Source: Sediminicoccus rosea
GTDB taxonomy: Bacteria > Pseudomonadota > Alphaproteobacteria > Acetobacterales > Acetobacteraceae
DNA: 64,000 nucleotides
Assembly (NCBI RefSeq): GCF_033547095.1
Contig: NZ_CP137852.1
Span: 186,001-250,000, forward strand
Direction: 5' to 3'
The notes below the pieces were generated by a model. It was not told where the DNA came from and ran no database searches. It saw only the letters and a list, made by a program, of their open reading frames with translations. Position numbers and translations under genes: made by a program. Positions 1 to 8,930 of this stretch are shown here, piece after piece (position 1 is the stretch's first letter; each line of letters opens with the position of its first letter).

Positions 1-762
1 CGCGCGCAGCAGTTCGGCCACCTCCTGCTGCCGCAGCCGGCCGAGCAGGGTGACGCCGTCGGGCAGGGCCAGGCCGGCGGCCGCCAGATCCTCCTCCGTG
101 CAGCCGAAGGCGGTGAGCGCCACGGGGCCGAACTCGCCCGCGGCCAGGCGGGCCAGCATGCGAAGGGTGCGGCGTGGCGCGCGGCGCGGCGTGGCGGGGC
201 GCACCATGGCCACCACCTGCCGGAGCGCGCCCGGCGCTCGCCGGACCGGACGGTAGAGGCCGTGGTCCACGCTGGGCACCACCAGCGCCGTCGCATGGCC
301 GTGCGTCGCCTCGACCATCCCGGCCAGCCAGCGCGTCTTGGAGAAATAGGTGCAGTCGCGCAGCACCGAATAGCTGGCGACGGCGAGCGCGTGCTCGGTG
401 CTGCCGGCGCGGTAGAAGAGCGGCTCGTAGTCCTGCACGTAGTAGGCATGGCGGAAGCCCAGGCCGCGCATGGATTTGTGCGTGTCCGCGATGGCATGGG
501 CCGAGGTGTTGGTGGTCGCGACCGCCACGTCCGAATCGGCGAGCAGGGAGGCGAGGTGGCGGTTGCCGTCGAAGGCCTCCATGCCGCCCTCCGCCACCCA
601 GGGGAAGCGGTCATAGGCGGCGCGGAAATACTCGGCATTGGCCTGGTTCACCAGGATGCGCGCCTCGACGCCGAGGTCGCGCATGGCATCCACCTCCTGC
701 ACCACGGAATGCGCGCCGCCGCCGCCGCCACCCACCGGAAGAACGAAGGAAACGCGCGCCAT
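1..762 (-). CDS. Glycosyltransferase, GT-B type (runs off window)
   Basis: The minus strand is open from an ATG at 762 to the window edge, so about 254 N-terminal residues are seen and the C-terminus is missing. The protein opens with a hydrophobic strand and glycine-rich turn (RVSFVLPVGGGGGG) typical of the first beta-alpha unit of GT-B glycosyltransferases, and later has YYVQDYEPLFY, which I associate with GT4-like enzymes of polysaccharide assembly. Its start lies two bases after the stop of the preceding glycosyltransferase gene, so the two form one leftward operon. It is probably a cytoplasmic enzyme for a surface glycan; sugar and acceptor cannot be told. Confidence 0.75.
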   Translation of the reverse strand, partial: MARVSFVLPVGGGGGGAHSVVQEVDAMRDLGVEARILVNQANAEYFRAAYDRFPWVAEGGMEAFDGNRHLASLLADSDVAVATTNTSAHAIADTHKSMRGLGFRHAYYVQDYEPLFYRAGSTEHALAVASYSVLRDCTYFSKTRWLAGMVEATHGHATALVVPSVDHGLYRPVRRAPGALRQVVAMVRPATPRRAPRRTLRMLARLAAGEFGPVALTAFGCTEEDLAAAGLALPDGVTLLGRLRQQEVAELLRA

Positions 763-764
763 CT

Positions 765-2735
765 TCAATCCAGCTCCGCCGCGAGGTTGCTCAGCCGGGC
801 GCGCAGCCGCCCCAGGGGGGCGCAATCCTGCATGATCCGCTCCAGCGCCGGCACGATGACGCCGGAATGCTTGTTCGTCATCTCGAGCCCGCCCTGGCGG
901 GAGAGACGCGTGCGCTCGGCCTGGCCGAAGGTGACGCTCTTGTGGTGATAGACGAAGCAGTCATCGGCCAGGGTCAGCCGAAAGCCGGCCTGGCGGGCGC
1001 GCAGGCAAAGGTCGGTCTCCTCGCCATAGCCGGTCGGGAAGGCATCCTCGTCATAGAGGCCGACGCGGTCGAAGACCTCGCGCGCGATGAGGGTGCAGAA
1101 GCCGTTGAGCACCGGGAATTCCGGGTAGGCGCGCTCGGACACCTCATCGAGGATGGCCTGCATCCGCGCCAGGTGCCGCGGCTGGATCACGGCGTTGGTG
1201 GACCAGCTGCCATCCGGCCGCTTCGCCGCCGGCACGCTCTGCCAGGTCGCGGCGTTGGAGAGCGGGCCCACCATGCCGGTGCCGGGCCGCGCCAGCGCGG
1301 CGGCGTGCAGCCGGTCGAGCCAGCCCTTCGAGACCAGCGTGTCGGAGTTCAGCACCACCACCCAGTCGGCGCCGGTCAGCAGCACGCCCTCGTTGATGGA
1401 TTTGGTGTAGCCGCGGTTGTTGTCGCGCCGGTGCAGGATGAAGCGCGGGTCGGCCATGGCTTCGGCGCGCAGCATCTCGGCCGTGAAGTCGCGGCTGCCG
1501 TCATCCACCATCACCACCTGCATGGGCCCGGTGGCGGCGGCGCGCAGCGCGTGCAGGCAGGCCCGCACCTCGTCATGGCCGTTGTAGACGGGCAGGATCA
1601 CCTGGGTGAAGGGATGCGCCTGACCTGCCGGCCGTGCGGTGGCGCGGGCGGGCGGCGGCGGCTCCCAGAGCCCGGGCAGCAGGGGATGCGCCTCCCGTCG
1701 GGCCTCGCCATGCACCCGCACGAAGCCGACGGCATGGGCAAAGGCCTCATCCAGCCGCGCATCCTCGAAGCGCGCCGCCTCCGGCAGGGGCGCCGGCCCC
1801 AGGCTGGGCAGCCAGGCGGAGAGGCCCTTGGCCGAACGGGCGATGAGCCCGATCCAGACCCCGTCCTCGGCCAGCAGCGCGGCCTCCTCCGGCGCGAGGG
1901 TGATCTCGAAGGCATGATCCGAGGGCCGGCGGAACAGCGTGCCGCGCCGCAGCCGCCGGAGCGTGTGGAAGACCGGCCCCTCGCGCCGCTCCAGCGTGAT
2001 GTCGAAGCGCGCCTTCACATGCGCCTCCGTGGCCTCGGGCAGCCAGGCAGTCACCTCCCAGGCCATGGGCTGGTCGGCCACCGCCTCCCCCAGCCGGAAA
2101 TGGAGGCAGACGACGGGCGCCACCGCATCCGCCACCAAGCGGATGCCGCGGCGGGGCGCCTGCGGCCCCTCCGGCGCCTCGGCCAGAAGCTGGAAGCGGA
2201 GGTAGCCGCCCGGGGCGTCGGTCTCGCCCAGCACGCCCTCGGCGATCGGCGTCACGCCGCCGGCGGGGCGCATGCCGGCCAGCCCCTCGGGCCAGCGCAG
2301 CCCCATCGCATGGGCCCCATCCGCCGCCGCATCCGGCGTGGCGGCGGGTGGCGCGGCGGGCAGGGGCGGCGCGGCGAGGGTGAGGGGGGAGCCGTCCAGC
2401 TCCTGCCCGGAGAGCATGTGGAAGGCGCGGACCCGCCGCGCCACGCCGTCGCGCAGCAGGGGCGGCAGGGGCCAGCTCAGGCGGAAGCGGCCCTGCGGGT
2501 CGCGCTGCGGCTCGGCGGTGACGATGCTGGTGGAGACACCCTCGACATCCAGGCCGATCTCGGGCGGTTCATCCGGCGTCAGCGGGTCGGGCGCGGCCCA
2601 GCCGGTGAGGCCGGCGGCCTCCGCCATCGGCCGGACCTCGCCGCCCGGCACGGCGACGGGGGGGATGCCCTCCGGGCTGGCCTCTCGGGTTTCGGCGCTG
2701 CCATCCATCGGCTCTGGTGCCACCTTTGCGTGCAT
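765..2735 (-). CDS. Family 2 glycosyltransferase with long N-terminal region
   Basis: This 656-residue protein has a GT-A (family 2) catalytic domain in its C-terminal 280 residues. It begins with QVILPVYNG at about residue 378, followed by the nucleotide-binding DDGS near 411 and a metal-binding NSDT (DxD variant) near 463; GYGEETDLCLR is the usual late acidic motif. The first 375 residues are not catalytic and I do not recognise them; they look beta-rich and alanine/proline-rich and may bind acceptor or partner proteins. The start was placed at the ATG at 2735 because the frame further upstream is the shadow of the divergent gene; an ATG at 2708 is possible. The product is probably a cytoplasmic glycan-assembly enzyme. 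Confidence 0.8.
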   Translation of the reverse strand: MHAKVAPEPMDGSAETREASPEGIPPVAVPGGEVRPMAEAAGLTGWAAPDPLTPDEPPEIGLDVEGVSTSIVTAEPQRDPQGRFRLSWPLPPLLRDGVARRVRAFHMLSGQELDGSPLTLAAPPLPAAPPAATPDAAADGAHAMGLRWPEGLAGMRPAGGVTPIAEGVLGETDAPGGYLRFQLLAEAPEGPQAPRRGIRLVADAVAPVVCLHFRLGEAVADQPMAWEVTAWLPEATEAHVKARFDITLERREGPVFHTLRRLRRGTLFRRPSDHAFEITLAPEEAALLAEDGVWIGLIARSAKGLSAWLPSLGPAPLPEAARFEDARLDEAFAHAVGFVRVHGEARREAHPLLPGLWEPPPPARATARPAGQAHPFTQVILPVYNGHDEVRACLHALRAAATGPMQVVMVDDGSRDFTAEMLRAEAMADPRFILHRRDNNRGYTKSINEGVLLTGADWVVVLNSDTLVSKGWLDRLHAAALARPGTGMVGPLSNAATWQSVPAAKRPDGSWSTNAVIQPRHLARMQAILDEVSERAYPEFPVLNGFCTLIAREVFDRVGLYDEDAFPTGYGEETDLCLRARQAGFRLTLADDCFVYHHKSVTFGQAERTRLSRQGGLEMTNKHSGVIVPALERIMQDCAPLGRLRARLSNLAAELD

Positions 2736-2877
2736 GTCGGCCCGGCGCGCATAGCATCGGCGCCGCGGCCGAGGAAGCATGCCCCAGCCCTGGGCGGTGG
2801 GCCAGCGGGCCGCTTGAGCCGCATCCGGGGCAGGGATACACCAGCAGGATCGCACCGCCGAGAAGAGGGGGTTTCTC

Positions 2878-3921
2878 CTGGACCAGGACGCGCCTGCCGG
2901 CCCCGCGCCGCTCCGCCTGCTGGTGGTGGCCGCCCGCCATGACCCGGATGCCGCCCCCGCGCGCCTGCTGGCCGCCGCCCAGGCCGCCGGCCTCGACGCC
3001 CGGCTGCTCTGCGGCGCGGCCGGGCAGGCGCCGCCGCCCGGCACGCGCCTGTTCCAGCCCTTCGCCGATGGCGCTTTCCTGGCGGAGGCCGAGCCCGGCC
3101 ATGACGCCGGGGAGCTGAGCCAGAACGACGCCGACCTGCTGCGCCACCTCGCGCGCTGGCTTGGCGATTGGCCGCCCGACATCGTCCACCTGCATGATCT
3201 CTCGCCCTTCGGGATGGAGTTCATCGGCCTCACGCGCCGCACCTGCCCTGAAGCGCGGCTGCTGCTCTCCCTCACGCCGGAGCTGGCGGGGCGGCTCGGC
3301 ATCACCGGCCCGGCGCGCGGCTTCATCCACCAGGCGCCGCTGCGCCGCTTCCTGGCGGAGGCGACGCTGCTGCTGCCCTGCGCGAGCCTGATCGCCCCCT
3401 GCCTCGCCTTCGGGCTCGATCCGGCGCGGCTGGTGGTGGAGCCGGGCCTGCCGCCGGAGGTCGCGCCCTGCCCCCTGCCGCCCACCGGGCGCTTCCTCGT
3501 CGTCGCCTGCTTCCCGGCGGATGAGGCGCAGCGCGCGCTGCTCACCGCCACGGGCGGGCTGATGACCGGCTTCCCCCGCGCGCCCATCCTCGACATCCGC
3601 ACCCCGAGCGAGGCCGCCGCCGCGCTGCCCGGCGCGCATCTCGCCTTGCTGCCCGATGCGGCCGGCGCCGACCCGGAAGGGGTGGGCCGCCTCGCCCGGG
3701 CGATGGGCCGGCCGGTGCTCGCGGCCGGGCAGGTTGAGATGAACCCGACCGCGCTGGCGCATCTGCTGCTCGACCTCGCCGAGGCGCCGGAGCGCGTCAC
3801 CGCCCTGGCGTCGGCGCTGGTCCCGCCCCCCGGCCCGGAGGAGGCCGCCGCCGCGCTCTTCGCCCGCTACCGGGAATGGGCGGCGGATCCCGCGCGCATC
3901 GCGCGGCCAGGGAGGGTCTGA
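2878..3921 (+). CDS. GT-B-like glycosyltransferase, start codon unusual
   Basis: The protein is about 330-347 residues long. It has an N-terminal Rossmann strand (APLRLLVVAARHDPD), a PDIVHLHDLSPFG segment as in GT4 enzymes, and a second half with short Rossmann-like strands, consistent with a small GT-B fold. The first canonical start in frame is GTG 2923, but that cuts into the first beta strand and has no ribosome-binding site. A CTG at 2878 lies 6 bases after AGAAGAGGGGG (2861-2871), keeps the strand whole and is my preferred start. It is followed three bases later by another glycosyltransferase gene on the same strand. Donor and acceptor are unknown. Confidence 0.6.
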   Translation: MDQDAPAGPAPLRLLVVAARHDPDAAPARLLAAAQAAGLDARLLCGAAGQAPPPGTRLFQPFADGAFLAEAEPGHDAGELSQNDADLLRHLARWLGDWPPDIVHLHDLSPFGMEFIGLTRRTCPEARLLLSLTPELAGRLGITGPARGFIHQAPLRRFLAEATLLLPCASLIAPCLAFGLDPARLVVEPGLPPEVAPCPLPPTGRFLVVACFPADEAQRALLTATGGLMTGFPRAPILDIRTPSEAAAALPGAHLALLPDAAGADPEGVGRLARAMGRPVLAAGQVEMNPTALAHLLLDLAEAPERVTALASALVPPPGPEEAAAALFARYREWAADPARIARPGRV

Positions 3922-3924
3922 GCC

Positions 3925-5976
3925 ATGCCGGAGACGCTCCATCCGCCGCTCGCGCAATCGCTGCGCTTCAGCCCGCGCGCGGTCGCGCGCTCGGAGAGCG
4001 CCAATTACCACCAGGGCGAGGATATCCGGCTGCACCTCGTGGTGCGCGGCCATGAGGGGCGGCCCTGCCTCATCGTGAATGATTGCCTGGGCGGCCAATG
4101 GGGTGAGGAGCTGCGCCTGCCGCTGACGCCCGAGGAAGCGCTCTCGCCCACGGTGGAGGTCGCCTTCACCGGCGCCGGCATCCTGATCCGCATCCTGGGC
4201 GAGGCGCCGGTTGCCTTCCGGCCGGGCAATGGGCCGCCGCAATCCCTGCTGCCGCGCCACGGGCCGGACATCACGGTGGGCCCGGCGGAATTGCCGGCGG
4301 AGAGCGCCGCCGCCCCCGCGCCCGTCCTGGGCGACGGCGTGATCGAAGCAGCGGCGAGCCTGCCCGGCACGGGCCACCGGCTGCTGGTGATCCGGCTGGC
4401 GGATGCGGCGCTGGAGGCCGCGCTGGTGCAGGCCCCCGCGCCGATGCGGCTGCGCGATGCGGGCGGCGCGGGCACCGCCGCCCCCGCCTCCTTCTGCGCC
4501 CTGCCCGGGGGCGGGCTGCTGGCCGCCATCGCGAGCGCGGGCGAGGGCGCGGTGACCGGCGCGGAGCTGCTGCCGGCCGGCCGGCCGCCGCTGCACCTGG
4601 CCCCCGCGCGCGACCAGGCCGAGGCGCCGCGGCCCATGCCGGCGGAATTCGTCACCCGCCTCGCCACCGCGCAGGGCCCGGCAAAGCGCGAGATGGAGCG
4701 GCTGCTGGCACGCGGCTTCACCGGACGGGACACGCTGTCCTGGCTTTCGGCACCGGTCCGCATGCGCGTCGCGCGCTGCCTGCGCACGCCCGAGGGACTG
4801 CTGCTGCAAGGCTGGCTGCACGACCCGCAGGGCGCCGTCACCACCATCCGGCTGCGCGCGGGCGAGCAGGCCTGGCCCCTCAAGCCCGGCGCCTGGCTCG
4901 ACACCATGGCCTGGGATGGCGAGGGCGGGCGCGGCTTCCTCGCGCGGGCACCGGTGCCGGTGAAGTTGGGCGAAGCCTGGCTCGACATCACGCTGGCGAA
5001 CGGCGAGAGCGGCACCTTGCCGCTGCCCCCGCCGGAAGCGGCCGACCTCGCGGCGCTGCGCGCCATCCTGGCCGAGGCGGGGGCGATCCCGGAGGCGGCG
5101 CTGGACCATGCCTTCGGCAGCGTGCTCGGCCAGCCGCTGGTCGCGCTGAACCGCCACCGGCTGGCGCGGCCCATGGCGGTGGAGGAACACGCCTTCGGCA
5201 CGCCCCCCGCCGCGCCGCGCGCCAGCCTCGTCATCCCGCTGCATGGGCGGCTCGACATGATGGCGGCACAGATGGCGCTCTTCACCGCCTGCGGCATGGA
5301 GCGGGACGAGGTGATCTTCGTGCTGGACGATCCGCCGCGGCGCGCGGCGGCGCTCGGCCTCGCGCAATCCGCCTTCGACCGCTTCGGCCTGCCGCTGCGG
5401 CTGGTCGTGCCGGCCGCGGCGCGCGGCTTCGGCCCGGCCAGCAATCTCGGGATGCGGCACGCGAAGGGCGAGGTGGTGGTCTTCCTCAACGCCGACGCCT
5501 TCCCGCAGGGCACCGACTGGCTGGACCTCCTGGTCGGCGCCGTCGCGGAGCCTTCCGTGGGCGCAGCCGGGGCGCGGCTGCTCTACCCCGATGGCAGCCT
5601 GCAGCATGGCGGCATGCAAATGGAGCCCGGCCCTGGCGGCTGGCTCTTCCCCGAGCATCCCGGCAAGGGCCTGCGCCCGCCGCCCGCGGCAGCGGGCCTG
5701 CGCGATGTGGAGGCGCTGACGGGCGCCTGCCTCGCGCTGCGGCGCGCGGTGGCGGAACGCTTCGGCGGCTTCGACGAGGATTACGTCATCGGCGATTTCG
5801 AGGATGCCGACCTCTCGGCGCGCCTCGCGGAAGCCGGTCTGCGCCGCGTCATGGTGGATGCGGCGACGCTCGTGCATCTCGAGCGCCAATCCCAGGGCCG
5901 CGCCGATGAGCAGGCCGGGCGCTGGAACCTGACGCTGCTCAACGCCTGGACCTACAACCACCGCTGGAAGCGGTGA
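3925..5976 (+). CDS. Family 2 glycosyltransferase, C-terminal catalytic domain
   Basis: This 683-residue protein carries its GT-A domain at the C-terminus. ASLVIPLHGRLD begins near residue 433, and LNADAF near 522 stands where family 2 enzymes have their DxD. Residues 1-430 include two stretches resembling the N-terminal region of the leftward glycosyltransferase at 765-2735 (repeated beta-rich, charged segments), so both enzymes may share an accessory module. The gene follows the GT-B-like gene by three bases and its stop abuts the stop of the convergent oxidoreductase. A role in surface polysaccharide or glycoprotein synthesis is likely, but the product is unknown. Confidence 0.8.
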   Translation: MPETLHPPLAQSLRFSPRAVARSESANYHQGEDIRLHLVVRGHEGRPCLIVNDCLGGQWGEELRLPLTPEEALSPTVEVAFTGAGILIRILGEAPVAFRPGNGPPQSLLPRHGPDITVGPAELPAESAAAPAPVLGDGVIEAAASLPGTGHRLLVIRLADAALEAALVQAPAPMRLRDAGGAGTAAPASFCALPGGGLLAAIASAGEGAVTGAELLPAGRPPLHLAPARDQAEAPRPMPAEFVTRLATAQGPAKREMERLLARGFTGRDTLSWLSAPVRMRVARCLRTPEGLLLQGWLHDPQGAVTTIRLRAGEQAWPLKPGAWLDTMAWDGEGGRGFLARAPVPVKLGEAWLDITLANGESGTLPLPPPEAADLAALRAILAEAGAIPEAALDHAFGSVLGQPLVALNRHRLARPMAVEEHAFGTPPAAPRASLVIPLHGRLDMMAAQMALFTACGMERDEVIFVLDDPPRRAAALGLAQSAFDRFGLPLRLVVPAAARGFGPASNLGMRHAKGEVVVFLNADAFPQGTDWLDLLVGAVAEPSVGAAGARLLYPDGSLQHGGMQMEPGPGGWLFPEHPGKGLRPPPAAAGLRDVEALTGACLALRRAVAERFGGFDEDYVIGDFEDADLSARLAEAGLRRVMVDAATLVHLERQSQGRADEQAGRWNLTLLNAWTYNHRWKR

Positions 5977-7218
5977 TCAGAACCTTTCGGCGCGATAGGG
6001 CGCGGGGTCGAGGAAGGGCGCCTCGCCCGTCATCATCTCGGCCAGCAGGCGGCCGGTGGTGGGGCCGAGGGTGAGGCCCTGATGGGCATGGCCGAAGGCG
6101 CACCAGGCGCCCTTCTGGCCAGGCAGCGGTCCGATGATGGGCAGCATGTCCGGCGTGCAGGGGCGCACGCCCATCCAGGGCGTGTTCTCCACGCGATCGG
6201 CCAGCGGCAGCAGGCCGCGCGCCACGGGCTCGGCGCGTTCGAGCTGCACGGGGGTGGGCGGCGCGTCGTTCGCCGCGAATTCGGCACCCGTGGTGAGGCG
6301 CACGCCGACGCGCATGGGCGCCAGCAGGAAGCGGCTTTCCGTGTCGAGGAAGGGGCGGTTCAGCGTGGCATTGCCACGCAGCCGGTAATGCATGTGGTAG
6401 CCGCGCTTGCCGAAATAGGGCGGCGCATAGCCCAGGCGCCGCGTGAGGGTCACGGCGGCGGCGCCGAGCGCGACCACGACCTCCTCCGCCTCCACCGGCC
6501 CATCCGCGCCCTGCACGCGCCAGCCTGAACCGGCGCGCGTGAGCGTCATGGCGTCGCCGCGCAGGATGCGGCCGCCGGCCGCCTCGAACTGATGCGCGTA
6601 GGACAGGGTGAGCGCATGCGGGTCGCTCACGGAATAGGGGTCGGTGAAGTGGATGGCGCCGAGGCGGCTGACCTGGAGATGCGGCTCCGCCGCCGCCAGC
6701 GCCGCGCTGTCCAGCACGTTGAAGTTCACGCCATGCTGCTCATGCGCGATGCGCGCCTGGGTCAGCGCCGCGTCGAAGGTGGCGGCGTCGCTGTAGAGCT
6801 TCATCCAGCCGATCGGCCGCAGCAGTGCCATCGCCTCCGTGCCCTCGGCCAGCGCGCGATGCTCATCGAGGCAGGTGGTGATCAGCGCGGCGAAGGCGCG
6901 GGCGGCATGTGCGTAGCGCTGCGGCTCGGAATGCCACCAGTATTGCAGCAGGGGCGAGGCGAAGCCGGGCAGCGCCATGGGGTGGTAATGCACGTCCAGC
7001 GCGTTGTTGCCGGCGATGCGGCGCAATTCGGAGAAGCTGCGCGGGAAGGGGTGCGGGTGCACCGCCTCCCGCTGGATCAGGCCCCCATTGCCGAAGGAGG
7101 CGCCCTCGCCTGGCGCCTCGCGGTCGAGCAGCGCCACCTGCCGCCCGCGCCGCTGCAGATGCAGCGCGACCGAGACGCCCACCATCCCCGCGCCGAGCAC
7201 GATCACCGAAGCCGCCAT
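5977..7218 (-). CDS. FAD-dependent amino-acid oxidoreductase (DadA-like)
   Basis: This 413-residue protein starts with a classical dinucleotide-binding fold (VIVLGAGMVGVSVALHL, residues 5-21) with the acidic strand end LLDRE that binds the FAD ribose. It also has GNGGLIQ after the first helix, as in D-amino-acid dehydrogenase small subunits (DadA), and a C-terminal FGHAHQGLTLGPTTG segment closing the FAD site. It probably oxidises a D-amino acid or a secondary amine such as sarcosine or proline, passing electrons to quinone at the membrane. The neighbouring peptide-binding protein, M81 peptidase and amidase suggest a nitrogen-scavenging context. The exact substrate cannot be read from sequence. 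Confidence 0.85.
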   Translation of the reverse strand: MAASVIVLGAGMVGVSVALHLQRRGRQVALLDREAPGEGASFGNGGLIQREAVHPHPFPRSFSELRRIAGNNALDVHYHPMALPGFASPLLQYWWHSEPQRYAHAARAFAALITTCLDEHRALAEGTEAMALLRPIGWMKLYSDAATFDAALTQARIAHEQHGVNFNVLDSAALAAAEPHLQVSRLGAIHFTDPYSVSDPHALTLSYAHQFEAAGGRILRGDAMTLTRAGSGWRVQGADGPVEAEEVVVALGAAAVTLTRRLGYAPPYFGKRGYHMHYRLRGNATLNRPFLDTESRFLLAPMRVGVRLTTGAEFAANDAPPTPVQLERAEPVARGLLPLADRVENTPWMGVRPCTPDMLPIIGPLPGQKGAWCAFGHAHQGLTLGPTTGRLLAEMMTGEAPFLDPAPYRAERF

Positions 7219-7340
7219 GCCATCCCCACCTGCCTCACGCCGCGCAGGATGGCCGAGGATTCCCGCATGCGTCCATGCATGCCCGGATGACTCGCAGGCA
7301 AGGAAGGGCCTAGGCTCACGCCAACACGCTGGAGAACGCC

Positions 7341-8930
7341 ATGACCCTGAGCCGCCGCGATGCGCTGCTTTTGCCCCCCGCCCTGGCGCTGGCCGCGCCA
7401 GCCCTCGCGCAGGACATGCGGGCGCGCACGCTGCGCCTCGTCCCCTCGACGGATCTCGTCTCGCTCGACCCCGTGATCTCGACGGCGCTGGTCGCCGTGC
7501 AGCACGGCTATCACGTCTTCGACACGCTCTATGGCGTGGACGGGCAGATGCGCGCGCAGCCGCAGATGGCCGAGGGCCACCAGGTCAGCGCCGATGGCCG
7601 CGCCTGGACCATCCGCCTGCGCGAGGGGCTGCGCTTCCATGATGGGGAGCCGGTGCGCGCGCGCGACTGCGCCGCGAGCCTGGAGCGCTGGTCCCGGCGC
7701 GACACCTTCGGCCGCGTCTATGCGACGGCGGTCGAGGCCTATGAGACGCCGGATGACCGCACGCTGGTGATCCGCCTGAAGCGCCCCTTCCCGCTGCTGC
7801 TGGACGCCATCGCCAAGCCGCATTCGCAGCCCGCCTTCATCATGCCCGAGCGCATCATCCGCGCCGCGCCGGATTCGCCGATCACGGAGGTGGTGGGCTC
7901 CGGCCCCTATCGCTTCCTGCGCGAGGAATGGTCCTCCGGCCATCTCATCGCCTATGGCCGCTTCGACGGCTATCGCCCGCGCAGCGAGGCGCCGGAATGG
8001 ACCTCGGGCGGCAAGGTCGCGCATTTCGAGCGCGTGGAGTGGCGTGTCATCGCCGACAAATCCACCGCCGTCTCGGCGCTGATCCAGGGCGAGGTGGACT
8101 GGATGGAATCCGTCCCGCACGACCTGCAGCCGCTGGTCGCGCGCAACCGGCGCATCCGCACGCAGAATGCCGACCCGCTCGGCTCCGTCGTCGTCATGCG
8201 CTTCAACCATCTGGTGCCGCCCTTCGATAATGCGGCGCTGCGCCGCTTCGTGCTGCAGGTGGCGCGCCAGAGCGACTACCTCACCACCGTCGCCGGCACC
8301 GATCCGGGCGCCTTCCAGGAATGCCGGGCGATGTTCCCCTGCACCATTCCGGGCGTCACGGAGATCGGGCGCGACACCTTCGGCCGCCTCGCTGCCGGCG
8401 GGCCGGCCATGGCGGAGGCGCTGCGCGCCACCGGCTACAAGGGCGAGAAGGTCGTCATCCTCAACCCGGCCGACAACGCGACGCTGGCCCCCCTCGGCCC
8501 CATCACGGCGGAGCTGCTGCGGCGCGCGGGGCTCAATGTCGAACTGCTGGACATGGACTGGGGCACGCTGCTGCAACGGCGCAACAATCGCGGCCCGGTG
8601 GAGCGCGGCGGCTGGAGCCTGTTCCACACCACCTGGCCCAGCATCGCCATCGCCAACCCCGTGCTGAACACCACGGTGCGCGGCGAGGGCGCGACCGGCT
8701 GGCCCGGCTGGTTCGAGAGTGCCGAGATGGAGCGCCTGACCAACCAGTGGCTCGACGCGACCGACCCGGCGCAGCAGGCGCGGCTGATGGGCGAGATCCA
8801 TGCGCTGGCGCTGCGCGAGGTGCCGACCGTGCCGCTCGGCATCTACTACCCCAAGACCGCCTATCGCGCCGAGCTGACCGGCGTGCTGGGCGGTTCGGTG
8901 CGCTATCCCTGGAATGTGCGGCGGGGCTGA
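7341..8930 (+). CDS. ABC transporter substrate-binding protein, family 5
   Basis: This 529-residue exported protein has an N-terminal signal with an SRRDALLL twin-arginine-like start followed by a hydrophobic stretch ending at ALAQD, so Tat or Sec export to the periplasm is expected. The mature part has the usual features of dipeptide/nickel/opine-binding proteins (family 5): an early WTIRLREGLRFHDGEPV segment and a C-terminal TVPLGIYYPKTAYR. No permease or ATPase gene lies next to it, so it is an orphan or works with transporters elsewhere. CTGGAG precedes the ATG. Its last 28 bases overlap the convergent M81 peptidase gene. Confidence 0.9.
   Translation: MTLSRRDALLLPPALALAAPALAQDMRARTLRLVPSTDLVSLDPVISTALVAVQHGYHVFDTLYGVDGQMRAQPQMAEGHQVSADGRAWTIRLREGLRFHDGEPVRARDCAASLERWSRRDTFGRVYATAVEAYETPDDRTLVIRLKRPFPLLLDAIAKPHSQPAFIMPERIIRAAPDSPITEVVGSGPYRFLREEWSSGHLIAYGRFDGYRPRSEAPEWTSGGKVAHFERVEWRVIADKSTAVSALIQGEVDWMESVPHDLQPLVARNRRIRTQNADPLGSVVVMRFNHLVPPFDNAALRRFVLQVARQSDYLTTVAGTDPGAFQECRAMFPCTIPGVTEIGRDTFGRLAAGGPAMAEALRATGYKGEKVVILNPADNATLAPLGPITAELLRRAGLNVELLDMDWGTLLQRRNNRGPVERGGWSLFHTTWPSIAIANPVLNTTVRGEGATGWPGWFESAEMERLTNQWLDATDPAQQARLMGEIHALALREVPTVPLGIYYPKTAYRAELTGVLGGSVRYPWNVRRG

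Noticed and set aside
174-2942. Long plus-strand open frame of 922 codons
   Set aside because: It is antisense to two glycosyltransferase genes, is dominated by arginine/alanine/glycine and shows no domain; GC-rich DNA produces such shadows.
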